Part shown: positions 61,348-64,000 of the stretch, piece by piece
Layout of the letters: every line of letters starts with the position of its first letter
Numbering within the stretch: the first letter of the stretch is position 1
NCBI GenBank assembly: GCA_001972305.1
Contig: BDDD01001592.1
Location: forward strand, 149,755-213,754
Direction: 5' to 3'
From: Cephalotus follicularis
Taxonomy: Eukaryota > Streptophyta > Magnoliopsida > Oxalidales > Cephalotaceae
DNA length: 64,000 nucleotides
Program-made: the position numbers and the translations under genes
Notes under the pieces: generated by a model
Told to the model about the DNA's origin: nothing
The model's database searches: none
Seen by the model: the letters and a program-made list of their open reading frames with translations, nothing else

Positions 61348-64000
61348 ATGGCCTCGTGGCAGCCACAGGAAGAGGGGCTTAGAGAGATCTGTGGGTTGCT
61401 TGAGCAGCAGATTTCTCCTACTTCAACTATTGACAAGTCCCAGATTTGGCAGCAACTTCAACACTACTCACAGTTCCCTGATTTCAACAACTACCTCGCT
61501 TTTATCCTCGCTCGTGCTGAGGTTGTAATACCAATTGGTTACTGGGTTTTGACTCAATTATGCTGTTATTAGATATAATGAACTTTACTTTTCTATTGGG
61601 TTTCTCTTTGAATTTGGTGTGTGATTATTTAGCTGATTGGATTGTTTCTGGATTCAGATTTATGGATTTTACTTGGTGGGTTTTCGGGCCTTGATTGGAT
61701 TATGTTGTTATTTGAGTAAATATTCACCTTTTGGTAGTTTAAGTGTGATAGTTGAGTTGATTGGGTTGTTTGTTGATATAGGAAACGGGTGAAACTTGAT
61801 GGGTTTTGATTGGATTATGCTGTTATTTGGGATAATGAGCATGTTACTGGTGGCTTGTGGTAGGTGATGATTGAACTGATTGGATTGTTTGTTGATGGAG
61901 ATAATGGCATTTACTTGGTGGGTCTTGGGTTTTGATTGAATTGTTTCATTAATGGAGATAATGGGTTTAGGGTTTCAGTTTTGATGAAATGATTTTGTTA
62001 ATGGAAAAGAGGTCTTGTTTGGGTGGATTTTGGGTTTGTGATTTCTGTGGCTTTTGGTTTTTATATTTTTGTTGGTTTTGATTTTTTTTTTTTTAAATGT
62101 TCTGACTTGGGTGTTGGGGTTTAATCTAGTTTGAGCTAATGAAGCTGGTAAATGTTTGAGTTTGTTGATTGTGGCTGGATTATATATGTTTTTGGGTGAT
62201 AAATTGGCTTTAGTTTGATTTTCTGCAAACCTTTGTTGTGACAGATCTAATTACATAATGAACAAAATCTAAGGTGTGGTTAAACGTTATTACCTGGACA
62301 GATAAACTAGAGATGTTAGTTTATTTGTACTCCGTGATGAGAGAGAAAATGGATTCCATTTTTGGGTGATTGTTGTAGTAGATGTGATGTTTCCAGAGAT
62401 GGTTTGTACATGTACGGCAAACAAAATTAAGTATTTCAAGATGAATGTATGTTGTTTTGCTTGTCTTCACTGGTTCCTTATTAATTTCATGAAGATGTGG
62501 TCAGTTGACTTCCATGTGATATAGTTTCGTTCATTAGAATATAATCTAGCTACAAGGAAATTGATTTTATGACCCGAGACATACAATGAATCTCATATCC
62601 TCTATCTGCTGGTTGGCCTTAAAAAATTTAGGTTTATAATTTCTTAATATGGTTATTGGAAATTTAACAGGGTAAACCAGTGGAGATTCGACAGGCCGCT
62701 GGTCTGCTGCTAAAAAATAATCTTAGAACAGCATACACAACCATGGCTCCTGCGAACCAACAATATATAAAATCAGAGTTGTTGCCTTCTTTAGGAGCGG
62801 CAGATAGGCACATCAGGTTAACGGTCGGTTCCATTGTGAGTGTTGTTGTTCAATTAGGGGGAGTTTTGGGATGGCCCGAGTTGTTGCAAGCTCTTGTAAA
62901 TTTCTTGGAAAGCAATGAACTTAATCACATGGAGGGTGCTATGGATGCTTTATCAAAGGTATGTCCTACGCCCTAGAATTCTTAAATTATTCCGGTATTT
63001 GTTTTCCATTTTAAAAATGATGATTTGATGGACTTTAGGTACTAGAACCGTTGATTTGCTTTTATGAAACAACTTTCTTTCGCCATAATGGGATAGATTC
63101 AAGCTGCTGCTATTTATTGTATAAGCTATTATACTAAGAATATATTACAACTCGGTATTGATCATGGAGGCATTGCTATTAACTGTTATGTTTACATATT
63201 TCTGATTCTATATTGGATGACCTGTAACCGCTGTAAGAATTTGATATGCATGTGGTTTGTTGCTGTGTACACATATATTTGTTTGTTGTCACATAACTTA
63301 GACTATAGATGTTAGAGTTACATTTGAATGACATTGCTGCAGAAGTGTAATAGGAGCTTATGCCTCTTCAAAATCATTGTCTTACAATGTAGAAGCTGGT
63401 GGCAACAATAATAACCTTTTACTTGTGTGTTCTGGTTCTAAAGACAGATTATTATTTAAATTCAACGTACTAAGTGTACCAATGCTGCTATGTATCTCAG
63501 ATTTGTGAGGATATTCCACAAGTGCTGGATTCAGATGTGCCTGGTTTAGCTGAACGTCCCATCAACATCTTCCTTCCTCGATTATTTCAGGTAACGTAGT
63601 TGTAATCTTATGTTAGGTACCCATAGTTGTCATTAGGTTCTCTTCTATCCATAATTATTATCAAACTAATCATGTTGCTCTTCTGTTTTATGCATGGTGC
63701 AGAAACCTTTAGTGTTCCTGCTTTCTATTTTTCTTGTTTGTGGGTTTAATTTCTTCCTTAATTGGTGTTCTACTTTCAGTTTTTCCATTCGCCACATACT
63801 TCACTAAGAAAGCTTTCCTTGGGTTCTGTAAATCAATACATTATGTTGATGCCCACTGTAAGTATACCTGGAACATTTTTCCAGTTCCTATTGGACATTG
63901 TTCTAATTCTTGGGCCAACAATCATTATATATATGCCCATTTCTTTTAGGCTTTATATGCATCCATGGATCAATACCTTCAGGGTTTGTTTGTTCTTGCT
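61348..64000 (+). CDS. TRN1: Transportin-1 (karyopherin beta-2), 5' part
   Basis: Transportin is a HEAT-repeat import receptor that carries PY-NLS cargo such as RNA-binding proteins through nuclear pores under Ran control. Exons seen: 61348-61521, 62671-62958, 63501-63590, 63780-63857 and 63950-64000 (cut by the window end), all in frame, giving the first 227 residues. The plant family N-terminus [20 protein letters not shown] and the HEAT segments [55 protein letters not shown] and [13 protein letters not shown] are clear. The first intron is long (1149 bp) with a weak donor (GAG/GTTGTA). It looks intact. Confidence 0.95.

Overview
This is nuclear DNA of a eudicot plant. Genes have introns with GT..AG borders, and their products match conserved plant families. 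The rest is a dense nest of plant LTR retrotransposons (Ty1/copia Sirevirus type and Ty3/gypsy Tat type), solo LTRs with 5-bp target-site duplications (TSDs) and small MITEs. No species can be named from the sequence.

Layout. 1-13028: a decayed Sirevirus (copy 1, + strand) with 5' LTR remainder, tRNA-Met-type primer site, gag, pol, an extra sense ORF, repeated polypurine tracts and a 3' LTR stub. It is broken by a long LTR of family C at each end and by a 297-bp mini-insertion in the integrase. 13029-13917: tail of another copia family (B). 13915-21519: 3' half of a Tat element (copy 1, + strand) with integrase end, an antisense spliced extra gene (aORF) and 3' LTR; a solo LTR of family D sits in the last codons of the aORF. 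22081-23019: solo Tat LTR. 25.6-30.2 kb: an intact vacuolar H+-ATPase subunit B gene (14 coding exons, 488 aa). 31456-48105: Tat copy 2 (- strand, TSD ATATT), which keeps gag and the aORF but has no protease, RT or integrase; Sirevirus copy 2 (35403-41972, TSD CTTTA) and a solo LTR-C (44586-47147, TSD AAACT) are inserted in it. 50.4-53.7 kb: TOD1/MUCI70-type glycosyltransferase-like gene (- strand, 501 aa). 57.7-60.0 kb: DNAJC17-like J-domain/RRM gene (285 aa). 61.3 kb to the end: 5' part of a transportin-1 gene.

How it works together. The host genes are unrelated housekeeping or secretory-pathway genes, not an operon or cluster. The more unusual biology is in the retroelements. Both major families carry a non-retroviral gene module between pol and the 3' LTR. 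In Sireviruses it is sense, preceded by a TATA-like box, a pyrimidine leader and a small array of the palindrome that also fills the LTR. In Tat elements it is antisense, begins beside a (CT)n tract and has two introns at the same positions in two diverged copies. These modules look like transcription units carried by the elements and are the best candidates for something under-described. All retroelement coding regions here carry stops or frameshifts; only the four host genes look functional.
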